Origin: Hyperoodon ampullatus
Taxonomy: Eukaryota > Chordata > Mammalia > Artiodactyla > Ziphiidae
NCBI GenBank assembly: GCA_949752795.1
Contig: OX457061.1
Span: 33,608,425-33,672,424 of the forward strand
DNA: 64,000 bases
Reading direction: 5' to 3'
Position numbers and translations under genes: made by a program. Positions 10,985 through 22,559 of this stretch are shown piece after piece. A model generated the notes under the pieces. That model ran no database searches. It was not told where the DNA came from and saw only the letters and a program-made list of their open reading frames with translations. Positions within the stretch are counted from its first letter, which is position 1. Each line of letters opens with the position of its first letter.

Positions 10985-11222
10985 TATTACTACCATTTAT
11001 TGACCATTTGCTACATACATGGTACTTGGTATATTATACTTTTCAACCTTATAACAATCATGAAAGACAGTTTGGGGGGGGGGTTAATCTCACTTTAAGA
11101 TGAGAAAATAGAAGCTCAGAGAAGTGAAGTAATTTGTCTAAGAACACACAGCAAGTAATTATCTGAGTGCTGAATGAGAACTCAGGTCTGTCATTTCTAA
11201 AGCTGGTACTCTTTTCACTATA
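10985..11222 (-). repeat. MIR SINE relic with a G run
   Basis: Reverse-complement MIR blocks: 'tttattgaccatttgctac', 'cttataacaatcatgaaaga', 'aagatgagaaaatagaagctc', 'aacacacagcaagtaatt', and an ending near 'ttttcactataaaatg'. An uninterrupted G run lies at about 11074-11083. Confidence 0.9.
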
Positions 11223-12034
11223 AAATGTCATTTCTGAAATCTAAATTTGTACCTTTTCACAGCCAGAAGATCAAACCACAGTAGCTAAAACTGTGCTATT
11301 ATAATAACACAGCCCTTTTTAAACGGAAAAGCTAGGAAACCAGCTCCTTTTAGTGTGCTGTTGAGAAGTTTACAGAAAATTTTTTGCTCATGGAGCACTT
11401 ATGCAATTTTATATAATGACCCTGAGAATCATGGCTCAATCACTGAGGTCTCAGCATAAATCAAGGGGGAAAATGATAATAAATGTCTTTGAGCTAATAA
11501 TGGAAAAGTACCAAAGTCTTCAAGGGGTTACAGGTTAGCAAGAAAAGGTATGAAATGTAAATGACATGTCATTTACTGTAAGAACAAGGTACAAATGTTC
11601 AGAGTAATTTCTTTCCACCATGAATTCCTAATGAAATGTTGAGATCAATGTCAAGCAGTTTATTGAAACAGGACATGGAATAGATGTCAAAGTTAAGTCA
11701 AACCAAATGAAGTAAGTTAGAGGAAACAGGACCATATGATCTTTTGTCTTTGGTTTCAAGAACAAAGAATTTTTTTTTTCTTTTTTCAAAGCAATAGTAT
11801 TTAGAAGTTATTAGTCATGGGATAAAGCTTCAACAGACATTGGGCAAAACCAAAAACAATCTCCTCTTTAAAACAAAATTTATAAAAATAATTTTTAAAA
11901 CAACCTTAATTTCAAGTTTTCTTATTAGTTATTACTTTGATAGATACACCAAGACAATTTACAGAGAAAAATTTATAGAAAAAATTCTTTATTCTTCAGA
12001 AGATATCTTCAATTTCCTATTTTCAAAGGAATTG
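11223..12034. other. Unique AT-rich sequence
   Basis: No gene or clear repeat is recognised. The short Lys/Phe/Ile-rich frames reflect the AT content. Confidence 0.4.
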
Positions 12035-12350
12035 TAATCACATTGTTTCTAATTATAAAATACACATTCATTTGAAACTTGAAAAAATCAGAAAGAAAAC
12101 CCTCCCATAATCCCACAAAACCATGATAATTTTCCTACAAGTAGAAATATGTTTATATATTACATATGTAATATATATTTCAGGCTCAATTTTAGAATGC
12201 TCATAATCTTTTCCCTACTCTGTGCTTGGGGATTAGGGTTTTGCAGGATGATAATAATTCTATGTAATTATTTTTTAATTAAGGTGGTTTTTATTAAACA
12301 TATGGTTATTATACATGATTTGATTCATATGACTTTGAAAAGCTTTTAGA
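12035..12350 (-). repeat. L1M-like 3' UTR relic
   Basis: The motif 'cctcccataatcccacaaaacc' followed by AT-rich text is shared with related fragments at 18560, 35550 and 59215. It fits the reverse complement of an old L1M 3' UTR. Confidence 0.45.
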
Positions 12351-12745
12351 TAAATACATTTGGGAGTCTTTTACTGGATGGTATCTTTATACTGAGTTCA
12401 AAAACTATGTTACCAAAACCCAATAACTGTCTTCACTCCACCTGTGTTATCACATACCCTCTTGCTGGCCTTACCTAGAAGGACACAAGTTAGTGAAGCC
12501 CCATCTTGCTGGCCACTCTCAGCACCATTTCCTTTTCTCTTTGCTTAATAGCCAGCTACATAAGAATCTGTTTCAGAATCTCGCATTGTAATTATCTGTG
12601 AAAAGGAAGTGGGTTTCACCCTTGCCCATTTTTGTCCTAAAGTCAGTCCATCAACTACTTCTCAGGTGTCATGACCCTCAATCTGGTTTGGTTTTGTGTG
12701 TGTGTGTGGGAAGGCTATTTGTTTTTGTTTGTTTGTTTGTTTTAG
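12351..12745. other. Unique sequence with (GT)n and (GTTT)n tracts
   Basis: A short (GT)n lies at about 12693-12708, and a (GTTT)n/T-rich stretch lies at 12719-12743 immediately before the candidate coding segment. Confidence 0.6.
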
Positions 12746-13054
12746 TTAGAGGAGGATTTATCATTGTCCCAAGCCATGGAGAAGATGGCAGAGGGCACCA
12801 CTTACAGCTCAACAAGGTCTTGGGCTGAAGAAGTTGTAGAGGATTGCTGTGTGGCCCCTGTTGTCCTCCACATGGATGCCCAGATCCGACCCTCCATCTT
12901 AAACCACTCAGCTCCAGAAGGTCATTGCTCCTCCTCCCCCCAGACCACACCCCCAGCCACCAGTGAGATAGAGAACCCTTTCACAATTTCCTGTGTTGTC
13001 ATAACATTTACGCCCTGCTTCCCTCAAGCTTGCCTTTTGCCTTTTGGGTCTTAA
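12746..13054 (+). other. Candidate coding exon or gene fragment, unknown product
   Basis: Seen: a U-rich tract and 'tttag' acceptor end at 12745. From 12746 the frame is open for 102 codons to a TAA at 13052-13054. The first about 60 residues look protein-like: an acidic start (LEEDLSLSQAMEKMAEG), then EEVVEDC and a hydrophobic stretch (APVVLHM). After about residue 62 the composition becomes Ser/Thr/Pro-rich. A donor-like 'cca|gtgaga' at 12963 would end an exon of 217 nt in phase 1, so the real coding part could stop there. I do not recognise the protein. Alternatives are a gene relic or a chance open frame, since about 100 codons without a stop is expected several times in 64 kb. Confidence 0.22.
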
Positions 13055-14264
13055 AAACCCATGTTGAAGGTTGAAAAACAAAAAGAAGAAGAAAAGCTCA
13101 CCCCACCCACTGTTTCTTACCCTTTTAGTCCTGCTTCCCCCAGAGTTAGTGTGAAGACCACTGAGGAAGGGTCACATGCAAGGAGGAAGAGAAAAAGAAA
13201 GTATGATGGTTGATATTGCCAAACACCACACTGACTCAGTCGCTATCTGCCCCTCAGTGACTGTGAGCCTCTTGAGGGCAGAAGTGCCCCTCCTGATGCC
13301 GGCACCCCACTGCTTAGCTCTACTTCTGGCTCAGCTGTGCAGCCTCAGAACTACTCACTAAATGGATACACGTCTGAGCTATCACAATTTCTGATTATCA
13401 GATATGGAGAAATTTGCCTGCCATAAATGGTATTCTTAACTTTCAACAGAGCAAAGTTTCATAAAAGCAGAAAAATGTTTTACTTCTAAGTAGAATACTG
13501 GAGTACTCAGTGTAAACTGTTGAATTAAACAAATTTATGATAGTTCTGCAAAAGTAAAAGTTTACAAGGTGTTTTAAAGAAACTGCTATTACAGGCCATA
13601 GAATTTCCACAAGCATTTCAACGTGAGACTGTGTAATTCCTCTGCATCTGATGGTGACGTAAGTGCAGGCACCAAACACTCAGCCCTCCACCCTCAGTCA
13701 AATGGGATGACCAATGAATATAAAATTAGGGAAAAACCAGCATCAGCATTGGAAAATAGGAAGGATGCTGTGCATATGCCTGACATGTTAGGGAATCTAT
13801 ATTTCATATAAGCTGATGATAATGAACGGAATGTACCATTTAGGCTCTATTCATGAATATCCTTGTAATAGAGAAGGGATAGCAAGGAAGTGGAGGACCC
13901 AGACAATTCCTATAAGACCAACTAATTTTCAGGGGTGAAAAGAGACCTTAGGATAGGAAAGTTCAATAATCAAAATGCTAGTTCTGCTGCTAGACTTTCT
14001 CCTTGAGCCAGAAGCCATCTCAAGAAGAAAGTGCTCACAGCAGAAGCAAGAAGCCACTTCAAGTGGGATGCCACGTTGCAAGTCCAAATAAGAAAATCAC
14101 CTTGAAAAGATGAAATGCTTCTTTTGAAATATTTACTGTAAGAAATAAGAACACAAATGTGACAGTTTGTGTCTCAGAAAGATTCTGGAGGGTTTCTGAA
14201 TGAGTATCTGACAGCTAAGTCAGCAGTGGAAGTAAAAAAAAACACAGTTGTCGAATGTGGCATA
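13055..14264. other. Unique sequence, nothing recognised
   Basis: An AG-rich patch lies at about 13078-13100 and again near 13180-13200. No gene or clear repeat could be supported. Confidence 0.35.
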
Positions 14265-14640
14265 GATGGCTGACTGTTCACCAAAAATTCATGGTCCCCC
14301 TTCCGTTATTATTCTTGGGAGGCACCTGCCCCTTGACACTGGAGTAGAGCCATATGAATAGTTTTTGACAAAGCAATATGAGCAGAAGTGAAATGTCACT
14401 CCTGGGCTTAGGCTTTTAAGAAGCCAGCGTGCCTTCTCTATTGAATCTTTCTGCCTTGGCTGGCTGAGACAGAGGACTCAGAGGTCCTTAGGGATGGAAC
14501 GAATCTGGGATCCAGAACTGGCAAGTAGAGGGTGGACAAATGAATTTCTATTGTTAAGTAGAACGTTGGAGTTTGCTAGTGTGGTAGATGGTTTAATGGC
14601 TGCAAATTCCTTCCCCCACAGTATCCACAATACGACTTTG
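14265..14640 (+). repeat. Ancient interspersed repeats, left of a nested LTR
   Basis: 14265-14600 has the wording of a mammalian repeat ('agtagagccatatgaatag', 'atgagcagaagtgaaatg', 'aagaagccagcgtgcc'). 14600-14640 ('ggctgcaaattccttccccc') begins a second element whose continuation appears at 15546. The family was not resolved. Confidence 0.45.
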
Positions 14641-14719
14641 CTGTGCCTTTAGAAAGGAAAAAACTATTTCTTCTCTACTTTCTCTTTGCCAACTAAAGGA
14701 AAACTGTTTTTCCATACTC

Positions 14720-15545
14720 TATTACACTCACACCAATACCTCACTTCTGACACCAGATGTGTGTGTTTTTTCCCACACAAAGCAATTCTCCAGTTCTCTG
14801 TGGACACCAACTGTATGTCCTATAATTCAATTAAATTCTGACACTATCTACCTAGAGTTAGCATCAGATCCACAAGTTAAGGGCTCAGTCCCACAAAACT
14901 GCCTCCACTTTAGATGCCAATCACAAGTCCAGGTTGTCTGTCATCTGTGCTTGTGACTGACCAGCTATAAATCAAGGTTTCCCATGACCTCCTCCTTGGG
15001 TTCAATAATTTGTTAAAATGGCTCACAGAATTCAGGAAAACAGCTTACCAACTAGATTACTAGTTTATTATAAAAAGATACAACTCAAGAACAGCCAAGT
15101 GAAAGAGATACATAGGGTAAAGCACGGGGTAAGGGGCACGAAATATCTTTACTCTCTCTGAGTGTGCCACCCTCCCATGTATTCAGTAACCTGGAAGTTC
15201 TCCAAACCCCTTCAGTTAGGATTATTACGGAGGCTTCATTACCTAGGCATGATTGATTAAGTCATTGGCAGTTAGTGATTAAGCCTATCTCTAGCACCTC
15301 TCTGCTCCCTAGAGGTCGGAGGGTGGGGCATAAAGTTCCCACCCCCTAATCACAAGGTTGGTTCTCCTGGTAACCAGCCCCCATTCTGTAGCTATTCAGG
15401 AGCCCCCCAGCCACCATCAGCTCATTAGCATACAAAAAGACACTGTCACCTTGAAAATTCCAAGGATTTTAGGAGCTCTGTGCCAGGAACAACAGGGACA
15501 AAGATCAAATATATATGTCTTATTGTAAATCACAATAGTACACCT
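14720..15545 (+). mobile_element. ERV-type LTR (ERVL/MER21-like), nested
   Basis: About 800 bp reading like one LTR: 'gtgtgttttttcccacacaa', 'atggctcacagaattcagg', 'tagtttattataaaaag', 'ttacggaggcttcattacc', 'attagcatacaaaaagacac', 'taggagctctgtgccagg' and 'tcaaatatatatgtcttatt'. It interrupts an older repeat seen on both sides. No internal viral gene is present, so it would be a solo LTR. Exact ends and TSD were not resolved. Confidence 0.6.
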
Positions 15546-15880
15546 TCTATCCAGAAGTGGATAGAATCTGGCTGGCCTTGTGATGTGTTTAGACCAAAAG
15601 ACTGTATCAGTAGTGACACTGTGTGAGTTCTAGAGCCTAGGCTGTAAGTTCTTATCCTCACGTATTGGAACACTCTCATCAACACGTAAGGGGGCCTGGG
15701 TCAGCAGAGAGACTGAATGGAGAAAGACCCTGTAACAGGTCCCAGACTGTGCATGAAGCCATCAGAGGCCATCTTAAACTCTCAAGCCCCAGATGAGCAG
15801 ATGACAAAGTATAATCATAGGAGTGAGCCCAGGAGAAAGCAGTTGAAGAACCACAGAATATAAAACTCAGGGGAAAATAA
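15546..15880 (+). repeat. Ancient interspersed repeat, right of the nested LTR
   Basis: Text resumes where 14640 left off: 'atctggctggccttgtgatg', 'gagttctagagcctaggctg', 'gtgagcccaggagaaagcag' and 'ttgaagaaccacagaa'. It appears to be one element split by the LTR. Confidence 0.5.
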
Positions 15881-16410
15881 CACAAAATAAAATAGAGTTA
15901 AAACAGATATCTCTGTATTACAAACTTCCAGAAAACAGTGGAGTGATATCTAGAGCATTCTGAGGGGAAAAGGCTGTGACAAAAAATTCTAAAACTAGAC
16001 AATTGCTTTATATATATGAGGCTGAGTATGTTATACTGAAGGATATAAGACATGGAAATTGTATCACCCATATATGCTTCCAGAAAAGCATATGTGGATA
16101 AAAATTACTTGAAGATTTAATCAAGACCTAAATCATAAATTTAAAATTCAAGAATATTAAAGTTGTGGTAGAAAAGCTTCAGTGATGCAATGGAACTTAA
16201 TAAAGAGTTGTTTAAATAATTATAAATATAGTTCTAAAATTAATGCAGATGTTAATAATAATTCATAAAAGAAAAGGTATATGATTAAGATGACAATAAT
16301 TTGCATTAAAGTCAAAAATTATTATCAATAAAAGTAGGACATGTGGGAAAAGATGTATAAAAGTATGTTAAATTTCTTATGCAATGGAAATTAATATAGC
16401 TTAATTCTTA
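15881..16410 (+). repeat. Probable L1M 3' UTR relic
   Basis: AT-rich text with phrases ('aattctaaaactagacaatt', 'tcataaaagaaaaggtat') that fit old L1M 3' UTR sequence. Weakly supported. Confidence 0.35.
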
Positions 16411-17739
16411 ACATCAATAATTAAAGAAAATATATTCAAATATATTTTTTAGTTAAAGGTGAGTGAGACTTTGAGCAATACATCCCAAGTCCAGTGATTT
16501 CTTAATAAATTATATACAAATACATGTACCATCATATGAACACGTTTATGTGCATGTATTACAGAATAGATGGTGACAGAATTATCAAAAGGATGCGATA
16601 AACCTGAAATTAACCTTAATTTAAAATAAATTTAATTGCATTTATTAATAACTTTTCTTTCCCTAAAATAATAACTTTTAGTGGGAGGAGGATGACTAAT
16701 TTGCTCTCACTGTTTTTAAAAAGCTCGGCTCCACATCTTGCAATATGGCATTCAAAGGTGTGATTCTGCATCCATTTTTATTTCAAACTTGGTTTTAGTA
16801 ACTGTAATAGCTGAATAATATCCTTCACAGAGAGACAAATTCAAAGTGAAGAAGTATGTCATTGACTACTCTTAATAATAACAATATTTATGTTTTATTC
16901 CCTCCACCAATTATGTAATTGTTATTGTTGAAATGTGGTAGTAAATTTCCACATTCCATGATATCCATCAATTGCTCTTGAAAAGGGAGCAGTACATTTT
17001 ATATTTTTATGCTTCAACAAATGGGTTTAAAATTCTCTAAAACCTTTAAACAGAATAAAAATTCTGTTTCAAGTTTTTTAAGTGTGTTGATACAAGAGAT
17101 TATATTTTATAGGTGTAACATTTATATCGTTTTCAACAGTGTATCAGATAGCAATGGAAACACAGTGGGGAAACATTTCCAAACATCCGTTTTGAAAATG
17201 CTCTCTATTACCTCATAATGTGGCTAACGGTGAATTCCTGCCAGGAAAAGGGAAAGTATGAGCTAGACCTGGTCTTTTGTGGGGGAGGGGAGAGGACTGT
17301 TATTATTGTTCTTTTGTGTCTGCGTTTGCATAATGGATATTACTTTTAACCTGCTTTTTTTTCTTTTTTTTTTTTCCAGGAATCATTTTAAGAACCTTGC
17401 CAATTCTGTGTCTTAGCTTAGATAAAAGTAAACAAAATAACCCTTAAATTCACTTAATTAAGTACACTAAAATTTCAGTGAGTCAAGGAAAGTAAGCAAA
17501 ATGTAAAAGTGTCACTGTCATTCGCCCCGATTTCTAGAAATCACTCTCCTCTGCCTCACTTATTACGAATAAACTGAGTCTGCCTTACATGTGGACCAGA
17601 GCAAAGTATCAGTATTAACTCACATTAAATATCAGTAAAGCTTAATATCTTTCTTAATTTTAAAATAAAAAATAAGATTTTCTTCAGAGTCTCCAATGAA
17701 TGATCTTGTATACCAACTGGGGTATATGCATCCCACTTT
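16411..17739. other. Unique AT-rich sequence
   Basis: No gene is recognised. A very strong pyrimidine tract plus 'ccag' at 17353-17379 makes a textbook-like acceptor. The 48 nt that follow (17380-17427) end at a gtaaac donor with phase 1 on both sides. That is too short to argue for a real exon on its own. Confidence 0.35.
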
Positions 17740-18410
17740 GGAGAATAAAATAAATCAGTATGGAAGTATAACAGAAAGACAATCATAGAAGTGAGACCAA
17801 ACATATCAGTTGTGACAACAAATATAAATGGTCAGAAATCAAAAGCTAACTCTAACAGACAACTCTAAAACCAAAGCATTAACTTATTTTAAAAGACTAA
17901 AAACACAAAGACAGGGAAAGGCACACTTTGGTTTTAGCAGGCCCAAACAGAAAGGAATGAGAATATGCAGCAAGTAGCATTAAACAGGACAGGGAGTATC
18001 CTTGCATATTGACAAAAAGCACAGTCTGCAGAGATTTCAAGAATTAAAATGCATATATATTAGAAATACTATGCAAAATATACAGAAACACAACCATTAG
18101 AGACTAAAATACCCCAGGCTTAGCCGTTCAGGTGGATAAAAACCAACCAAGGATATAGAAGATATGAATAATAAAGTTAATAATTTAATATACACATACT
18201 AAATTTCAGGGGAAGAAACAGAGAATATACCTTCGTCTAAGATCTGATGAAACATCTACATATACAGATCATATATTTGGCTGCAAAAATAAAGCCAAGA
18301 TAAATTCCCCAAAGTAGGAACTGTATAGGTCATGTACTCAGAGCACAGTGCAATTTAAATGTAGAAATTAATAACTTACATGGTCTCATTGGCTTTTTAC
18401 TATAAGCCAT
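17740..18410 (+). repeat. Ancient L1/HAL1-type ORF relic
   Basis: Contains L1 ORF2-like wording: 'aacaaatataaatggtcaga' near 17818 and 'atcatatatttggctgcaaa' near 18267, then 'gcaatttaaatgtagaaatt'. Too decayed to translate. Confidence 0.55.
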
Positions 18411-18559
18411 TCTCTCCAAACCATAAGCATTCCACCAAAACATCATAGAAATTACTGTAATCTAGGAATATATAAATTTATTATGTTCTTTGAATTTCCT
18501 CTTCTATTGACTTTATGGAAAAAGATAATTCAAGGCTTAAACCACTTCATAATTGAAGA

Positions 18560-19265
18560 AATACATGCATATTGCAAGAAATTCCGACAATAAAAAGGTA
18601 AAGAAAAAGGTAAAAATCATCCATAACCACACTACACAGAGATATATTTGATTTTACCATTTCAGGCTTTTTCCTATGTATACATACATTAACACACACA
18701 CAAACACACAAGCACCCACATGCTTTTTTCCCACAAAATAGGGTTATAGTGTAAGTTTGTAATTTTCTATTGATTAACAAATGTACCACAGGCATAATTC
18801 TATGCCAGTAAATAACACTCTACACTGTTGTTTTTAAAAACAGTGATTTCCCACAATGCATGAATATACCGGGAATTATTTCACCAATCCTCCATTGGAC
18901 TCTTTCTTTATTAATTGATCTATTAATACTTGACCATATAAGTTGCTTATAATGTGTTCCAATTTGTCATTTGATGGTGTCAATTTTCTGTGTTGTTTTT
19001 GTTGTTGTTTAGTTGGTTTGGCTAATTTTTTATGTTTGCATTTTTGTTGGTTTGGCTTGGTTATGCTAAGATATTTTAAAATTTTTATATAGTCAAATCT
19101 ATTATATTTTTCTTTTAGAATTTCTGATTTTAATGTCATTTTAAACTGCCTTACACGTCACAAAATTATAGAAAAATTTGCTTATATTTTCTTCTGGTTT
19201 TAAGTTTACTTTTTAAACTTCAATCCATTTGAAACATATTTTGGTACAAGGCATGAGACTGTGAG
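18560..19265 (-). repeat. L1M 3' part, left of a nested MIR
   Basis: 18560-18890 matches the 3' UTR type ('aaaatcatccataaccacac'). 18900-19265 reads as reverse-complement L1 ORF2 ('tatattttcttctggtttta', 'tttgaaacatattttggtac'). The same ORF continues after 19515. A CA-rich patch lies at about 18691-18718. Confidence 0.65.
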
Positions 19266-19515
19266 ACATTATGCATAGTGGTTAACAGCATGAACCCAGA
19301 ATCTAGACTGCCTGGATTCAAATTCCAGCTCTATTCCTGACTAGTTGTATGACCTTGGACAAATTATTTAGCTTATCTGTGTCTCAATTTCCTCATCTAT
19401 AAAATGGTGATAATAATAGACCTACTTGTAAAATTCCCGTGAAAATTAAAAATGTTAACTGGTATTAAAGAATGTAGAGCCACACCTAATACATAGTAGC
19501 ACTAGCTATCATTTT
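19266..19515 (+). repeat. MIR SINE inserted in an L1M relic
   Basis: Good forward MIR: 'catagtggttaacagcatg', 'ctagactgcctggattc', 'gaccttggacaaattattta', 'cctcatctataaaatggtga', and an ending near 'catagtagcactagctatca'. The L1 text on both sides is contiguous without it. Confidence 0.9.
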
Positions 19516-19870
19516 TCCAAATGACTAGCCACTTGTGCCAATCCATTCACTGAATAACCTCTGCTCTCATTCCTAATTGAAATCCCATTTTTATCATTTA
19601 CTACAATCTAGGATACTACCTGTATGTCTGGCACTATCCCTGTACCAACACTTTAAGTTACTCTGATTTTATAACGTGCTTTCACACATCTGGTGTAGGT
19701 ATGCCTTCCTCATTCCTCCTTTCCAAAGTGTTCTTGACTCACTCTATCCTGATATTCTAGATGAAGTTGAAAATATTTCAGCAAATTCTAAAAATTCCAT
19801 TGGAATTTTCATTGGGATTCAGTTGAACTTATAGATTGATATGGGGTAATTAGCCTCTTCACAACAAAAT
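19516..19870 (-). repeat. L1M ORF2 relic, right of the nested MIR
   Basis: 'ccaaatgactagccacttgt', 'tcactgaataacc' and 'ggaattttcattgggattca' follow reverse-complement L1 ORF2 and continue the reading from before the MIR. Confidence 0.7.
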
Positions 19871-20394
19871 AATTTTAATAACAAATAGTTTACATTTTCC
19901 AAAAATATGCAATGCTTCTGTTTAACAGACAGATAAGGGTCAAAAAGGCTCAGGAGCTCACAGAGGAAACAGGTGGCAGAGTCAAGATTTATATCTGGAC
20001 CTGTTCAGTTGTCACCTAGGTGAATGTGTAATTTATGATCATTAATTTGAATAAAAATATATTCAAATATAATTTTAGAGACTAAATATTTTTTACCAAC
20101 ATGTTCACATTTCCACCCATTTTCCTAGCCATTCCTTTTCTATTTCATGGTGTGCATTCCAAAAGCAACATGTAATCTTGGATGTCAATAAATTCTACAA
20201 GCAGTGGCAATGTTCTCTTTCCACAGCATGACTGTAAGCAGAGAAATCTCATTAAATGCTGACATTTATTTCTATTTAGTAGTGTGTCTAACCTAGAGAC
20301 AATATGCAAATGTATATGAGTTTTTCCTAGTTATATAAGGTATGTTTAATAGAAGAATTTCCCATGTTGTGAGATTTTTCAGTTTGCTGCAAAA
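19871..20394. other. Unique sequence
   Basis: No gene is recognised. 19935-20020 has weak MIR wording ('cagataagggtcaaaaaggc'). Confidence 0.35.
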
Positions 20395-20790
20395 ACCTTT
20401 GACAGCCTACTGTGTGCCAACATAATATAGGTCCTAGGGTGAAGAGATGAATAAGACGTGTTCTCTTGCCTCAAGAACCCTAGAGTTAAGTGGTTAGATA
20501 TATACAAATACTTTAAATACTTTTGGCTATATTGCATCTCATTTCTTAGAAATATGGACAAGGTAGAGGGAAGGCTCATAGGAGGGAGGAGCAGAGAACT
20601 CTCTGGGGCCCGCTGAGGCCTTCACTGAGCATGTAATCTTACCTGGGTCTTGATGGATGAGTAGGAGTTCACCACTGGTCAATGGGAGGAAGGGCAATCT
20701 ACAAAGAGAGAAAAGCAAGAGGAAAAGTTGTGAGGTCAGAAAAGCAGGTAATATTTGAGAAACTGCACATGATTTCATATGCTGACCATT
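20395..20790 (-). repeat. L2-type LINE relic
   Basis: 'cctactgtgtgccaacata', 'gaagagatgaataagacgtg', 'ttgatggatgagtaggagtt' correspond to the reverse complement of L2-type sequence. Confidence 0.6.
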
Positions 20791-21229
20791 CAATATAGTT
20801 TCCATCCCCCAAAAGATGTCTTAGAACTTCAATATATGAAGACTTCATTAGACTCCTGTCACCCAGTTGGCCATTCCTTTTCTCAAGGTCACTTTTACAC
20901 CATCAATTATTAAAGTTTTTTCTCTCTTCTGACTTGATACTTTCCTAATTTTCTTCTTTTATGAATTTTGAGAATATCTTGAGCAGAAAAATTTATAAAT
21001 ACCTTCCAGCTTCTCTTCTGCTGAGGCGAAAATTTGACTAAGTCTTACCCATTTGTACTAGTCAATTGATATGTATGGCTTATGCTGTGTAGCACCAACA
21101 CAGCCTTCATTAGAGTAACAGCCCCCTCTATGTTGTTTGGGAGCCTGTCTAATCCCGAACTCCCAGTGTTTCATGAAGCTGAATGAAGGGCCTGGGTCTT
21201 TGCATCATCTCTGCAGGAGGCAGAAGGTT
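20791..21229. other. Unique sequence
   Basis: Nothing recognised. Confidence 0.35.
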
Positions 21230-21420
21230 GAAGAAAGTATCTAGGCTTTGGAGGGTGAACTTAGATTCCAATCCCAGTGCTGCCCCCTGTCCTGTGAGTG
21301 ATCTTGGGCAAGTCATTCATCTTTCTGAGCCTCAGTTTCCTCAACTAGAAAAATGAATGCCCTTGGATTTGCTTACTTGGGTTTCTGTGAGGAACAACCA
21401 TGAATAACGTACATGAAAAG
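21230..21420 (+). repeat. MIR SINE relic
   Basis: 'gatcttgggcaagtcattca', 'tgagcctcagtttcctcaac' and 'tgtgaggaacaaccatgaat' are forward MIR blocks. Confidence 0.9.
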
Positions 21421-21521
21421 TCTAGGTAAACTCTCAACTTTTTGAGCATGCCTTAAGGCCTAAGGAAAATAAAACCCTAGGAGTGAAAAAATTGGATGAC
21501 CTCTTACTCATTAAAAATTGC

Positions 21522-21733
21522 GGGGCTTCCCTGGTGGCGCAGTGGTTGAGAGTCCGCCTGCTAATGCAGGGGACACGAGTTCGTGCCCCCGTCTGGGAAG
21601 ATGCCACATGCCGCGGAGCGGCTGGGCCCGTGAGCCATGGCCGCTGGGCCTGCACGTCCGGAGCCTGTGCTCCGCAACCGGGAGAGGCCACAGCGGTGGG
21701 AGGCCCACGTACCGCAAAAAAAAAAAAAAAAAA
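21522..21733 (+). mobile_element. Young CHR-1-type SINE
   Basis: A complete short CHR copy: head, tRNA-like promoter region, 'gccgcggagcggctgggccc', 'tgctccgcaaccgggagagg' and a long A tail (about 20 A). It is flanked by a 9-bp TSD, aaaaattgc (21513-21521, 21734-21742). The many intact CpGs and the clean tail suggest a recent insertion. Confidence 0.96.
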
Positions 21734-21742
21734 AAAAATTGC

Positions 21743-22253
21743 TAGTCTTTGAGTAGATTTGATTCTAGCACATTGAGTCAGTTTATAAAACACCAAATGG
21801 TAGAAATCACTATTCTTGAACAGCAAACATTCCTAAATTGTGTCCATGATAATTTTATAACAACATGTTTGGGAAGCAGAGAGTACCTAATAATTGCTTT
21901 AAAAAAAAAAATCTTGCAAGGATCCACCACTCTAGGTCACACTACAGTCTGGGTGGATCCATAAAGATGGAAGAGGGACTTGAGTATACTTCATTGCAAG
22001 GGCTTGTCTTCTGTCTATGCTGGTAAGAGTCATCATGGGGTATTTCTGACTCTATAGCCCTCCATTTCTCTCTCCTTTTCTTCTTACTTTTCCTCTCTTA
22101 TTCCGTTAGTGTGGTTAGCATCTATGGCTTCATTCTCAGACTCATTTTGGCAGGATGGCCACTCTCGTACTTCCAGTTTCACGCACTGAAGTTCTCAGCC
22201 ATAGCAATGGGCAAGAAAAAGAAGTAAAAGCCCTGCAATATGGAAAAATAAGT
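21743..22253. other. Unique sequence between two inverted SINEs
   Basis: Nothing recognised. It forms the loop of the inverted SINE pair 21522-21733 and 22268-22468. Confidence 0.5.
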
Positions 22254-22267
22254 TAAATTTTTTTTTT

Positions 22268-22468
22268 TTTTTTTGCGGTACACGGGCCTCTCACTGTTGT
22301 GGCCTCTCCCGTTGCAGAGCACAGGCTCCCAACGCGCAGGCTCAGCGGCCATGGCTCACGGGCCCAGCCGCTCCGCGGCATGTGGGATCTTCCAGGACCG
22401 GGGCACAAACCCACTTCCCCTGCATCGGCAGGTAGACTCTTACCCACTGCACCACCAGGGAAGCCCTC
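22268..22468 (-). mobile_element. CHR-1-type SINE
   Basis: Reverse complement of the CHR-1 body with a T-run at the left (its A tail) and 'accaccagggaagccctc' at the right. TSD of about 14 bp, taaa followed by Ts (22254-22267, 22469-22482). Confidence 0.95.
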
Positions 22469-22559
22469 TAAATTTTTTTTTTAATTTACAGAAGGCATTA
22501 TTGTTTATGTAGAAAAATTTTTAAGGAACCTACCAAAGGAAAAAAAAAACCCTACTAGA

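Noticed and set aside
21434..21826. Open frame of 130 codons over a CHR SINE, with similar ones over the other SINEs
   Set aside because: These come from the GC-rich SINE body. The same peptides recur at each copy and do not represent genes.
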